This document shows, piece by piece, positions 41,451-50,008 of a stretch of DNA of 64,000 nucleotides (positions within the stretch are counted from its first letter, which is position 1; every line of letters begins with the position of its first letter). Origin of the DNA: VRUE01 sp963703235 (lineage in GTDB: Bacteria; Actinomycetota; Thermoleophilia; Solirubrobacterales; 70-9); assembly GCA_963703235.1 (NCBI GenBank), contig OY969802.1, positions 558,001 through 622,000 on the forward strand, read 5' to 3'. The notes under the pieces were generated by a model. The model was not told the DNA's origin and made no database searches. It worked only from the letters and a program-made list of their open reading frames with translations. The translations under genes were made by a program, and so were the position numbers.

Positions 41451-42797
41451 TTAATGCAGGGAAATCGGACCTTCCGAACGCGACGCCGGCGTCGCTTCGC
41501 TCTGCTGCTGCGGACCCAGCCGAAACGGCTGCAGGACGCGGTTGGAGAGCAGTCCGAGGGCGCCGAGGTTGGCGAAGCCGGGCCCCTGGCTGAGGCCGGC
41601 GAGGCCGGGGATCTGGAGGCGCGGATGCATCCGCTTCAGCTCGAGGAAGCGGCCGATGGGCACCTCCGTTCCGGCCGGCGCGTCCCAGAGCTTCCCCACC
41701 CGCTCCTCGATCGTCGCTCGCACGTCCTCCGGAAACAGGGTGCGCAGCTGGGCGAGGAGGTCGAAGCCGGTGCAGTTGACCACGTAGTCGTGCTCGTGGG
41801 CGACGGTGCCTTCGGGGGACTCGTACTCCAGGCGCACTCGCTCGCCCCCCGCAGCGGCCTCGACGTCCTGCACCCGGCCGGTGACGAAGCCGACCCGATC
41901 GTCGTAGGCGATGGCGGCCAGGCTCGGGGGGTCGAAGACGCCGCGGTCGCTGTGCTTGACGAAGTCGCGGCGGGTCTGCTGGTCGAGCGACTCCCATTCG
42001 ATCGTGTCGGGATTGGAGAAGACGCGGTTCTCGAGGAAGCTCTCGCCGCGGCTCAACGGCAGCATCGGGGTGTAGATCGTGCAACGGGCCCGGGGCCGGA
42101 ATCCACGCAGGAACATCACGCAGCTGAGCGCGCTCTCGCCGCCGCCGACGACGCCGACGTCGCAGCCCTCCTCGGGCAGGCTCGCGAACTCGCTGCGCTT
42201 GCTGTCACAGTGAAAGACGCGGCCGGCGATGCTGGGCTCGTGGGCGAAGGAGCGGTGGATCCCGGGCCCGGTCAAAACCAGTGACCCGGCGTGATACCGC
42301 GAGGTGCCTCCTTTTTCGACGACGTCGACCAGCCAGCGCTCGCCGTCGTCGCCGAGCGAGACTTCGGTGACGCGGCCGGAGACGTGCTCGACTCCCTCGG
42401 TCGCCCTCGAGAGGACCCAGGTCAGATACTCGCCGTAGTCGCGATGACGCACCGAGGGCGAGCCGGCGTCGATCCAGCGGGCGTAGCGGCGCCTGGCGAC
42501 CATGTAGCGCTGCCAGGAGAACTGCATGACCGCTTCGTCGATTGCGTCGCCCGCCTCGCCGAACTCCCTGAAGCTCTGGTAGGGGAAGCCGACGTCCTTG
42601 ATCGGGGTCACCGCCAGCGGCTCCTCGCCGGAGGTCATGCCGTTGCGGCCCTTCCAGGAGGCGGCGACCTCGGTCCCCTCGACGATCCGCAACGAGATCG
42701 GACCCAGCCCGAGGTTGTTGATCGCGTGGACCTTGGTCGCGATGCCCGCGGCCTTGGCGCCGGCGCCGACTATGAGTAGATCGGTTGCCGCTGCCAT
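41451..42797 (-). CDS. Flavin N-monooxygenase, SidA/IucD/PvdA-like
   Basis: 448 residues. FAD loop LLIVGAGAKAAGIATKVHAI at the N-terminus, NADPH loop CDVGVVGGGESALSCVMFLRG in the middle, and a C-terminal VVNCTGFDLLAQL. This is the layout of lysine/ornithine N-hydroxylases, which hydroxylate a primary amine. The FAD loop is slightly unusual (GAGAKAAG in place of GxGPxxL). It overlaps the upstream P450 stop by 28 bases and is the last gene of the coupled operon. A hydroxylamine-containing product is implied, by inference. Confidence 0.82.
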   Translation of the reverse strand: MAAATDLLIVGAGAKAAGIATKVHAINNLGLGPISLRIVEGTEVAASWKGRNGMTSGEEPLAVTPIKDVGFPYQSFREFGEAGDAIDEAVMQFSWQRYMVARRRYARWIDAGSPSVRHRDYGEYLTWVLSRATEGVEHVSGRVTEVSLGDDGERWLVDVVEKGGTSRYHAGSLVLTGPGIHRSFAHEPSIAGRVFHCDSKRSEFASLPEEGCDVGVVGGGESALSCVMFLRGFRPRARCTIYTPMLPLSRGESFLENRVFSNPDTIEWESLDQQTRRDFVKHSDRGVFDPPSLAAIAYDDRVGFVTGRVQDVEAAAGGERVRLEYESPEGTVAHEHDYVVNCTGFDLLAQLRTLFPEDVRATIEERVGKLWDAPAGTEVPIGRFLELKRMHPRLQIPGLAGLSQGPGFANLGALGLLSNRVLQPFRLGPQQQSEATPASRSEGPISLH

Positions 42798-44176
42798 GGC
42801 TCCGGGGCGGGGGTTCGCGGTTCGGCGACGACGCGGCCGCGCTTGTCGGGGCTGAAGGAGATGGCGCTGCGGCGGGCGTGCTCGGAGTCGCTCTCGACGG
42901 GACGCAGGTCGACCTCGCCGAGGACCGTGCGCAGGACCCGCTTCATCTCCAGCTCGGCGTAGCTTGCCGCCAGGCAGCGGCGGGTGCTGCCGCCGAAGGG
43001 GATCCAGGTGTAGGTGCCCGGCGCCTGTCCCAGGAAGCGCTCGGGCAGGAAGCTGCGCGGGTGCGGGTAGATCTCCTCGTTGCGGTGGATCAGGTAGACG
43101 CAGGGGGCGACGACGGTCCCCGCCGGCAGCAGGTAGCCGCCCAGCTGCATCGGTGCCAGCAGGCGCCGCACCACCACCGGCACCGGCGGGCAGAGGCGCA
43201 GCGTCTCCTTGATCACGGCGTCCATGTACTCGTCGCTCTCGCCGGCGTCGATCTCGGCCTGCAGCCGCGCCAGTTTTTCCGGGTGGCGCAGCAGCCGCTC
43301 GAAGGCCCAGGCCAGCGAGGAGGAGGTCGGCCCGTCGGTCAGCAGGGTCAGCAGTTCGTCGCGCAGGTCCTTCTCGCTCAGCGGCGAGCCGTCCTCGTAG
43401 CGGGCGTCGATCAGCAGCGAGACGATGTCTTTGCGTGCCCGCTCGCCCGCACGCCGCCGACGGTCGACCTCGGCCAGCACCGCCTCCTCGACCGGCGCCA
43501 TCGCTGCGCGGAAGCCGCGGTCGCGGGCGATCCACTTCGGCCCGAACGCTGCTCCCAGGCTGAGCCGGCGCGGGTCGTTGAGCGCCTCGGTCAGCCGCGT
43601 CAGCACGGTGCGGATCGGCTGCAGCCGATCCGGCTCGTCGGGGCCGAAGACGGTGCGCATGATCACCTCCTGGGTGATCGCCTGCATCCGCGGCCACAGC
43701 TCGAACGGCTCGCCGACGGGCCAGCGCCGCACCTCCTCGCGCACGACGGTGGCCATCATCTCGCCGTCCCCCTCCATCCGCTGGCCGTGGAACGGGGGCA
43801 GCATCAGCCGCCGCCGGTACATGTGGTCGGGCTCTTCCAGCAGCATCACCGAGCGCGGCCCCAGCACCGGCAGCAGCAGCGGGTTGGCGAGGGCCATGCC
43901 GAGGCTGTCGGCGCCGGCGGTGAAGACGCGTTTGACGTCGGCCGGGTCGCAGAGGAAGACCCAGGTGCCGGAGTGGAGGATGCGCATCGTGAAGATGTCG
44001 CCGTAGCGCTCCTGGCAGCGCTTCATGAAGGGGTAGGGGCGCCGCGCCCAGCCGAGCGCCTGCAGGGGACCGGGCATCCGCGGCCCCGGCGGCAGCCCCG
44101 GCCGCGCCACGGCGATCCGGTCCGGCTCGCCGCTGCCGTTGCCGGCGCCGTTGCTTGCGGGCTGCGCCATCGTCAT
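42770..44176 (-). CDS. Cytochrome P450 with atypical I-helix and heme loop
   Basis: 468 residues starting MTMAQPASNGAG. It has ExxR as ETLR, PERF, and a heme region FGGSTRRCLAASYAELEMK. Two landmarks deviate: the I-helix reads TDGPTSSS where a canonical AGxETT (proton-delivery acid/alcohol pair) is expected, and the heme loop has Ser for the conserved Gly and Ala for the Gly after Cys. Altered oxygen chemistry or a non-monooxygenase role is possible, as for P450s in natural-product pathways. ATGA overlap with the chorismate-mutase gene. Confidence 0.87.
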   Translation of the reverse strand: MTMAQPASNGAGNGSGEPDRIAVARPGLPPGPRMPGPLQALGWARRPYPFMKRCQERYGDIFTMRILHSGTWVFLCDPADVKRVFTAGADSLGMALANPLLLPVLGPRSVMLLEEPDHMYRRRLMLPPFHGQRMEGDGEMMATVVREEVRRWPVGEPFELWPRMQAITQEVIMRTVFGPDEPDRLQPIRTVLTRLTEALNDPRRLSLGAAFGPKWIARDRGFRAAMAPVEEAVLAEVDRRRRAGERARKDIVSLLIDARYEDGSPLSEKDLRDELLTLLTDGPTSSSLAWAFERLLRHPEKLARLQAEIDAGESDEYMDAVIKETLRLCPPVPVVVRRLLAPMQLGGYLLPAGTVVAPCVYLIHRNEEIYPHPRSFLPERFLGQAPGTYTWIPFGGSTRRCLAASYAELEMKRVLRTVLGEVDLRPVESDSEHARRSAISFSPDKRGRVVAEPRTPAPEPWQRQPIYS

Positions 44177-44469
44177 TCCCCCCTTGCCGCCTGCTCGATC
44201 AGTTTGTCCTCCTCCTTGCAGGTGGCGGCGATCAGCAGATCGAAGAGATCGCCGGTGAAGTCGGCCGGCAGCTCGACCTCGGCGCCGCGGGCCAGGTAGC
44301 GCGCCCGCACCTCGGCGACCCGGTCGGGCTGCATCATCGGGATTCCCTCGGCGTGCTTGTAGCGGGCGATCTCCCGGCAGACCTCGAAGCGCTCGCCCAG
44401 CAGGTGGGCGATCTGGTCGTCGAGCCGGTCGAGGCGACGGCGGAAGGGGTCGAGGCCGTTCTCGCTCAT
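44173..44469 (-). CDS. AroQ-type chorismate mutase-like (possible aminodeoxychorismate mutase)
   Basis: 98 residues. The three-helix AroQ pattern: RRLDRLDDQIAHLLGERFEVCREIARYKHAEGIPMMQPDRVAEVRARY, with Arg and Lys at the usual substrate-binding positions. It directly follows a PabA-PabB fusion in an operon, the same pairing as PapA/PapB in pristinamycin and chloramphenicol pathways, where PapB rearranges 4-amino-4-deoxychorismate. That function is inference from context; a plain chorismate mutase is the alternative. Confidence 0.8.
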   Translation of the reverse strand: MSENGLDPFRRRLDRLDDQIAHLLGERFEVCREIARYKHAEGIPMMQPDRVAEVRARYLARGAEVELPADFTGDLFDLLIAATCKEEDKLIEQAARGE

Positions 44470-45434
44470 ACCGGCGCCTCCGTTTGGCCGTCGAGCAGGC
44501 CGGCGGCGAAGGCGTAGCTGCAGGCGGCGAGGGTGGAGAGGGCGTAGCCGCCCTCTTGGATGACGCAGACCGGCAACCGCGCCGCGGCCAGCAGGCGGCC
44601 GATCTTGGCGAAGATCGGCGGCGCGAAGTCCCAGCTTCCGTGCGGGTCGCCACGGACGGTGTCGTAGCCGAGCGAGACGACCAGTGCGGCGGAGCTCGCC
44701 GCCAGCACCTCGATCGAGGCCTCGACCGCGTCGAGGTAGACGGCGGCGCCGGGGCTGCCCTCGAACTCGACCACGTGTTCGCGCGGGGTGCGCGGGGTCA
44801 CCGTCAGGTCGGCGACGTTGGTCACCGGCCAGGCGTGCAGCGAGTGCAGCCTCGCCTCGGTCATCGAGGCGACGATCGCCGAGGTGCCGTTGGGGTAGTG
44901 GAGGTCGAGGTCGAGGATGCCGATCGGCTTGAGGCCGGCCTCGCTGAGGGTCCAGGCCGCGGCCGCCGCGGTGTTGAGGTAGCAGTAGCCGGCGCACCAC
45001 TGCGGCCCGGCGTGGTGGCCGGGCGGGCGGCAGAGCGCGTAGGTGAACTGGGCGCCGTCGGCCAGCCGCTGCGCGGCGGTGATCGCGGTTCGCACCCCCT
45101 CGTGCGCGGCGGCGACGAGCCCGCTGCAGACCGGGATGTCGGGCTCCAGCCCGGGCGCCGCCAGCTCCGGCAACACGACCGGCTCCTCGGAGTCGACCTC
45201 CCGCAGCGTGTCGAGGTAGTCGGGCTCGTGCAGCTCGCTCAGGGTTCGCTCGAGCTGCTCGTCGTCGGCGTCGGCGGGCTCAGGGCGCACGTTTCCGTGG
45301 CAGACGAGGCCGCTGCGCACGGCGGCGATGCGGCGGTTGTCGTCCATGCCGGGGCGCCGGCGACCGCCTTCCACGATCCAGTGCGCGGCGTCGCCGCGGC
45401 CGGGCCGCTGCTCCACCATCAACAGCTCGGTCAT
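44466..45434 (-). CDS. HDAC-superfamily amidohydrolase (acetylpolyamine-type)
   Basis: 322 residues. It has CRPPGHHAGPQWCAGYCYLNTAA (catalytic His pair), ILDLDLHYPNGTSAI (zinc ligands Asp/His), SLGYDTVRGDPHG (third zinc ligand) and QEGGYALS. All metal-site residues are present, so it should be an active zinc deacetylase of the acetylpolyamine/HDAC family. The neighbouring GNAT suggests acetyl protection followed by removal. ATGA overlap with the GNAT gene. Confidence 0.88.
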   Translation of the reverse strand: MTELLMVEQRPGRGDAAHWIVEGGRRRPGMDDNRRIAAVRSGLVCHGNVRPEPADADDEQLERTLSELHEPDYLDTLREVDSEEPVVLPELAAPGLEPDIPVCSGLVAAAHEGVRTAITAAQRLADGAQFTYALCRPPGHHAGPQWCAGYCYLNTAAAAAWTLSEAGLKPIGILDLDLHYPNGTSAIVASMTEARLHSLHAWPVTNVADLTVTPRTPREHVVEFEGSPGAAVYLDAVEASIEVLAASSAALVVSLGYDTVRGDPHGSWDFAPPIFAKIGRLLAAARLPVCVIQEGGYALSTLAACSYAFAAGLLDGQTEAPV

Positions 45435-45970
45435 GAGAGCAGGCGCCGCATCCTCGGTCCGAGGGGCGCGAAGTCGTTGGCCAGGTAGAAGGCCCTGGTC
45501 GCCTCGATCGCCGCGAAGCTGTCCTGCGGCAGGCCGACCTCGAGCCGCGCGACCCCCCGCTCGCGGGCGAGCGTGGCAAGCGCATCGAGCAGATCGCGGC
45601 CGATCGCCCGGCTGCGCCACTCGAGGCTCACCCAGAGATCCTGGACGACCCCGTAGCGACCCGGCACGTGGACTGCGTGCTGCCAGCTCGCCGCCAGGAC
45701 GCCGACGATCTCGCCATCGGCCTCGGCGACGAGAAGCGCCCCCAGCTCGGGGTTCTCGACCAGCACCCGCGTCGCCGTTTCCAGCTCCGCGGCCGACGGT
45801 CCTTCGCCGCCCAGCTCCTGCAGCAGCGCGCCGATCCCGGCCGCCGCCGCCGCGATGTCGTCACCGATTGCCTCCCGAACCTCGACTTCTCCGCCGATGG
45901 GCCTAAAACGAGAGTCGGAGTCGCGTTTTCGGCCCGTCGGCGGGGGGTGGACCCCTGCGGTCTCGCTCAT
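45431..45970 (-). CDS. GNAT family N-acetyltransferase
   Basis: 179 residues. The GNAT core lies at about residues 75-150: GALLVAEADGEIVGVLAAS, VQDLWVSLEWRSRAIGRDLLDAL (acetyl-CoA-binding R-x-x-G/A region, here RSRAIG) and a C-terminal AFYLANDFAPLG. The N-terminal 30 residues are disordered. The substrate is unknown; an amine intermediate of the cluster is likely. It overlaps both neighbours by ATGA. Confidence 0.85.
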   Translation of the reverse strand: MSETAGVHPPPTGRKRDSDSRFRPIGGEVEVREAIGDDIAAAAAGIGALLQELGGEGPSAAELETATRVLVENPELGALLVAEADGEIVGVLAASWQHAVHVPGRYGVVQDLWVSLEWRSRAIGRDLLDALATLARERGVARLEVGLPQDSFAAIEATRAFYLANDFAPLGPRMRRLLS

Positions 45971-48117
45971 GCTGCCTCCGCGACCGCCGCGACCGCCGCG
46001 GAGGGCTCCAGCTCGACGCTCCATGCCTCCGGGTCCTCGCTGCCGGTGGCGACCCTGGCGATCGCCGCCATCGGCGCCCGCGCCTTCAGCAGGATCTCGT
46101 CGAACTCCTCCTCGGGGTCGGACTGCATCACGATCGCGCCGCCGGCGCCGATCGTGGTCAGGCCCGGCCGCATCACGATCGTGCGGATGACGATGTTGAG
46201 GTCCATGCTGCCGTCGACCCCGAAGTAGCCGATCGCGCCCGAGTAGACGCCGCGGGCGACGTCCTCGATGTCGTCGATGATCTCCATCGTGCGCTGCTTC
46301 GGCGCGCCGGTCATCGAGCCGCCCGGGAAGCAGGCGCGCACGCAGTCGACCGCGCTGCGGTTCTCGTCCAGCCTGCCCTGGATCGTCGAGATCAGCTGGT
46401 GCACGGTCGCGTAGTCCTCGACGATCATCAGCTCGGGGACGTGGACGCTGCCGACGTCGCAGACGCGGCCGAGGTCGTTGCGCAGCAGGTCGACGATCAT
46501 CAGGTGCTCGGCGTAGGTCTTTTCGTCGGAGGTCAGCTCCGCTTTCAGGGCGGCGTCCTGCGCCGGGTCGGCGGAGCGCGAGGTGGTGCCCTTGATCGGG
46601 CGCGCCTCGACCGTGCGCTCGCGGTCGACCGAGAGGAAGCGCTCCGGCGAGGAGCTGACGATCGCCACCTCGCCCAGCTTCAGGTAGGCGGCGAAGGGGG
46701 AGGGGTTGCTGCGGCGCAGGTGCCGGTACAGCTCGAACGGGTCCGGGCTGGCGTCGGTCGAGATCTGGTCGGTGAGGCAGACCTCGTAGGACTCGCCGGC
46801 GGCCATTTCCGCCTGGCAGCGGGCGATGTCGGCCAGGTACCGGCGGCGGCCGCGTCCGCAGCGGAAGCTGACGTGGTCCTCCCCCGAGGAGACGACCGGA
46901 CGGGCGGAGGCGGTCGGGCCGCCGAGTGCCTCCTGCACGACAGCCTCGGCCTCGTCCAGCCATTGCTCGGCCCCCGCCTCGTCGCCGCGGCAGAGCGCGA
47001 TCAGGTGCGTCCGGTGACCCACGTGATCGACGGCGACGAGGCGGTTCGCGAGCATCATCACTGCGTCGGGTACGTCCGATTTGTGCACGTTCGGCGAGCC
47101 GCAGTCGGCCTTCAGCTCGTAGCCGAGGTAGCCGACGAAGCCGCCGAGCAGGCCGGGCGGCAGCCCGACCGGCGCCTCGATCGCGTGCTTGGAGATTTCG
47201 CGGTCGAGGACGTCGAAGATGGTCCCGCGCTCGCTGCTCGTCCCCTCGGCGCGGTGGGCGTCGATCCTGCCGGCCTCGACGTCGTACTCGAGCACGCAGC
47301 GCTCGGGGCCGGCGCTCGTCCCCAGGAAGGAGCGCTGGGCGAGCCGGGTGGGGGCGTCGGCGCTGTCGAGCCAGAAGGCGTGCTCGGCCTCGCCGAAGAG
47401 CCGCTCGAAGACCAGCTCGGTCGAGGGCTCGCCGGGGATCGTGCGGATCCGCAGCTCGGTGCCGCTGGCGACGGCACGCCGCGCCTGCGTCCGCTGTGGC
47501 ACGCTCCGCGGCCGTTTGGCGCCGCGCCAACGCGGCGTCTTCTGCCGGCGGGCGAGGGCGTAGAAGTTCTCGACCAGCGCCGCGCCGTACTCGGTCTCGA
47601 TCGACTCGGGGTGGAACTGGACGCCCCACAGCGGCCGCCTTGTGTGTTCGATCCCCATCACGACGCCGTCGTCGGTCCAGGCGGTGACGTGCCCGTCCGG
47701 GCCCATGTCGGTGATTGCCAGCGAGTGGTAGCGGACCACCGGGAAGCCCTGCGGGATCCCGTCGAAGAGGCCGTTGCCCTCGTGGTGGATCTGACTGAGG
47801 CGTCCGTGCATCACCTCCGGCGCGCTGCTGACCTTGCCGTTCAGCAGGTGCCCGAGGCCCTGGTGGCCGAGGCAGATGCCGAGCACCGGGATCTCGCTGT
47901 AACGGAGGATGTCGTTGCAGACGCAGAAGTCGTGCCAGCGGTCGGGGCTGCCGGGGCCGGGGGAGAGGACGATCGCGTCGAAGTCCCAGCGCGACAGCGC
48001 CCGCCAGGAGACGGCGTCGTTGTCGACCACGATCGGCTGCTCGCCGGCGACGCCCGCCAGCAGGTGGAAGACGTTGTAGGTGTAGGAGTCGTGGTTGTCG
48101 ACCAGCAGGGTCCTCAT
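45967..48117 (-). CDS. PabA-PabB fusion: aminodeoxychorismate synthase
   Basis: 716 residues. Residues about 1-195 are a class I glutamine amidotransferase (GICLGHQGLGH with the catalytic Cys, HPESIETEYG with His-x-Glu). Residues about 230-716 are a chorismate-binding synthase domain ending in PIKGTTSR, LLRNDLGRVC, FPGGSMTGAPK and GAGGAIVMQSDPEEE. The Lys in PIKGT marks aminodeoxychorismate synthase rather than anthranilate synthase (PIAGT). Fused forms occur in actinobacterial p-aminobenzoate and p-aminophenylalanine antibiotic pathways. ATGA overlap with the ArgRS-like gene. Confidence 0.9.
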   Translation of the reverse strand: MRTLLVDNHDSYTYNVFHLLAGVAGEQPIVVDNDAVSWRALSRWDFDAIVLSPGPGSPDRWHDFCVCNDILRYSEIPVLGICLGHQGLGHLLNGKVSSAPEVMHGRLSQIHHEGNGLFDGIPQGFPVVRYHSLAITDMGPDGHVTAWTDDGVVMGIEHTRRPLWGVQFHPESIETEYGAALVENFYALARRQKTPRWRGAKRPRSVPQRTQARRAVASGTELRIRTIPGEPSTELVFERLFGEAEHAFWLDSADAPTRLAQRSFLGTSAGPERCVLEYDVEAGRIDAHRAEGTSSERGTIFDVLDREISKHAIEAPVGLPPGLLGGFVGYLGYELKADCGSPNVHKSDVPDAVMMLANRLVAVDHVGHRTHLIALCRGDEAGAEQWLDEAEAVVQEALGGPTASARPVVSSGEDHVSFRCGRGRRRYLADIARCQAEMAAGESYEVCLTDQISTDASPDPFELYRHLRRSNPSPFAAYLKLGEVAIVSSSPERFLSVDRERTVEARPIKGTTSRSADPAQDAALKAELTSDEKTYAEHLMIVDLLRNDLGRVCDVGSVHVPELMIVEDYATVHQLISTIQGRLDENRSAVDCVRACFPGGSMTGAPKQRTMEIIDDIEDVARGVYSGAIGYFGVDGSMDLNIVIRTIVMRPGLTTIGAGGAIVMQSDPEEEFDEILLKARAPMAAIARVATGSEDPEAWSVELEPSAAVAAVAEAA

Positions 48118-49784
48118 CGGACTCCCTCCAGGCCGAGGCCGCGGGTGCTCTCGTCGAGGACTGAGGCGACCACGCGGCCGACCTGCGGCGAGCGGTCCTG
48201 CTCCAGGTACCAACGCGAGAGGTGGGAGGCGTAGCGCGCCAGCGGGATCGGGTTGAGCCGGCGCGTCACCAGGTACAGGTGGCGCCGGTACATCTCCGAG
48301 TGGACGACGGCGAAGCGGTAGTCGGGGTCCTCGCTGGGGTCGCCGTTCGTCGCCGCGGCGCCGTCGCCGTTGCGCACGCGGGCCCGCAGCATGTCCCAGC
48401 CGAGGCTCTTGCCGTCCCGCAGCAGTTTCTCCGGTTCGAAGTTGACCTTCTTGGTCGCCGGGTGCAGGAGGAAGTAGCCGAGCGCGATCTGGGCCGGGAT
48501 CCGTTCCGGGGTGGGGTGCAGGTTGCGCAGCGCCGTCCGCTCGGGGTCGGCCTCCATCTGCTCGTCGATCCATTCGATCAGGTGGTCGATCAGCAGCGCG
48601 TCCTTCTTGCTCGATTTGATCGCTTCCTGTTCTTTGGCGACCATCCCGTGGAAGATGTCGTGGTAGGGGTGGAAGCCGTTCCCTTCCTCGGTGTGGACCA
48701 GCTCCGCCATCAGCTGCCGCCGGCAGGTGACGTGCGCGACCCACTCCAGGCCGCAGACCTGGATCGAGGTGAGGCCGTCGACTTCGAGGCCGGGCGCCGC
48801 CATCCAGTAGGCGAGGGCGCGCATGTGCTGGGTCGGGACGCCGTCGGAGCGGACCAGCGGCATCTCCTCCAGCTCCTCGCGGCCGGTGATGTAGACGATC
48901 GTGCCGTCGGCCCGTCGTTCGAGGGTGCCCTCCTGCAGCCCCAGCTCGGCCAGTTCGTTCACCTCCGGTAGGAAGTCGGACTCGAAGAAGACGCGGTCGA
49001 AGGCGATGCCGAGCCGGGCCAGGGTCTTGCGCTGACCGGAAATCACCCAGGCCCGCGTCTGCGACCACAGCTCCAGCGCCGTTTGGTCCCCGTTGAGGAC
49101 CCGCAGCAGGAGCTCGTCGGCGCTGTCGTTCTGGACGTCGACCTCGCGGGTCAGCGAGTCCGCCGGGTGGTCGGAGCTGAGTCCGTTGGTCGAGGCGCCG
49201 GCCTTGACGTAGTCGGCGTAGCAGTAGCCGACGAAGTGGTCGGTCTTCTCGCCGTTCTCGGAGTGCAGGCTGCGGCCGCTGCGCAGGACGCCGGCCATCG
49301 CCTCGCCCATGCTGCGGCCGACGTCGCAGATGATGCTGCGTCGCTCGACCTGGCCGCCGGCCTCGCCGAGGGCGGCGCCGAGCGCGTTGCCGAGCGCCAG
49401 GTTGCGCAGGTGGCCGATGTGGAGCGCCTTGGTGGAGTTGGCGTCCCAGAAGTTCAGCGCGAAGCTCTGGCCGCCGGCGATGTCGGCGTGCGGCTTCTCC
49501 TCCTCGTGCTCGGCTTCGAGCGCGGCGCCCTTCTCCTCGAACCACTGGTCGCCGAGCCGCATCCAGACGTCCTTGCCGCTGCTCTGCACCGCGTCGACCC
49601 AGGGCTCGCTCTCCAGCTGCTCCAGCGCCTTGCGGGACTCGGCGTCGTCCTGCCACTCGGGGACGCGCGGGACGAGCAGGACGTCGAACCCGTCGCGGGG
49701 CCGGAAGGGGGCCCTCAGGGCCCAGAGCCCTTCGTCCCCGTCCTCTCCCGCAGTGTCATCGAAATAGTCGAAAAGGTTGTGCAT
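48114..49784 (-). CDS. Divergent arginyl-tRNA synthetase-like protein
   Basis: 556 residues. Class I synthetase core with NFWDANSTKALHIGHLRNLALGNAL (HIGH intact), SDGVPTQHMRALAYWM (compare the ArgRS SDGTPTY..AY segment) and a C-terminal all-helical anticodon-binding-like region (HSEMYRRHLYLVTRRLN). The segment expected to read GADHHGY is GLEWVAHV, and no KMSKS-like loop is seen. The N-terminus lacks a normal ArgRS add-1 domain. It is first in the coupled seven-gene operon, so a role as tRNA-dependent ligase or self-resistance copy is more likely than the housekeeping enzyme. Inference. Confidence 0.72.
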   Translation of the reverse strand: MHNLFDYFDDTAGEDGDEGLWALRAPFRPRDGFDVLLVPRVPEWQDDAESRKALEQLESEPWVDAVQSSGKDVWMRLGDQWFEEKGAALEAEHEEEKPHADIAGGQSFALNFWDANSTKALHIGHLRNLALGNALGAALGEAGGQVERRSIICDVGRSMGEAMAGVLRSGRSLHSENGEKTDHFVGYCYADYVKAGASTNGLSSDHPADSLTREVDVQNDSADELLLRVLNGDQTALELWSQTRAWVISGQRKTLARLGIAFDRVFFESDFLPEVNELAELGLQEGTLERRADGTIVYITGREELEEMPLVRSDGVPTQHMRALAYWMAAPGLEVDGLTSIQVCGLEWVAHVTCRRQLMAELVHTEEGNGFHPYHDIFHGMVAKEQEAIKSSKKDALLIDHLIEWIDEQMEADPERTALRNLHPTPERIPAQIALGYFLLHPATKKVNFEPEKLLRDGKSLGWDMLRARVRNGDGAAATNGDPSEDPDYRFAVVHSEMYRRHLYLVTRRLNPIPLARYASHLSRWYLEQDRSPQVGRVVASVLDESTRGLGLEGVR

Positions 49785-49813
49785 GGCTCGCGACGACTCT
49801 TGTCGTTTACGGA

Positions 49814-49886
49814 TGCACCAACCGGGGCTCGAACCCGGATCTCCGGCTTACAACGCCGGCCCTTTAGCCGATTAAGTTATTGGTGC
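49814..49886 (-). tRNA. tRNA-Thr (TGT)
   Basis: Read on the minus strand: acceptor GCACCAA/TTGGTGC, anticodon stem CCGGC/GCCGG with loop GTTGTAA (anticodon TGT), T-arm CCGGGTTCGAGCCCCGG, discriminator A. Its 3' end lies 29 bases upstream of the ArgRS-like gene on the same strand, so the operon may be co-transcribed with it. Confidence 0.92.
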
Positions 49887-50008
49887 GCGAAGAAAAGCAG
49901 TCGCGTGGTGCTCGACCATTCAATTTTCGCCGACTATAGCATCAGGTCTTTGACCGTGCTACCTCCGGTACATCCAATGTTTCGACCGGGTATCTGAAGG
50001 CGGGCGTT

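Noticed and set aside
48114..49784. Reading the ArgRS-like gene as the housekeeping argS.
   Set aside because: Not excluded, but the altered GADHHG segment, odd N-terminus and coupling to PabAB make a specialised copy more likely; listed as ArgRS-like without a gene symbol.
49814..49886. tRNA-Thr as a dedicated tRNA for the neighbouring biosynthetic cluster.
   Set aside because: Its structure is ordinary and the anticodon TGT is needed for normal translation; position next to the ArgRS-like gene alone is not enough, though co-transcription is possible.
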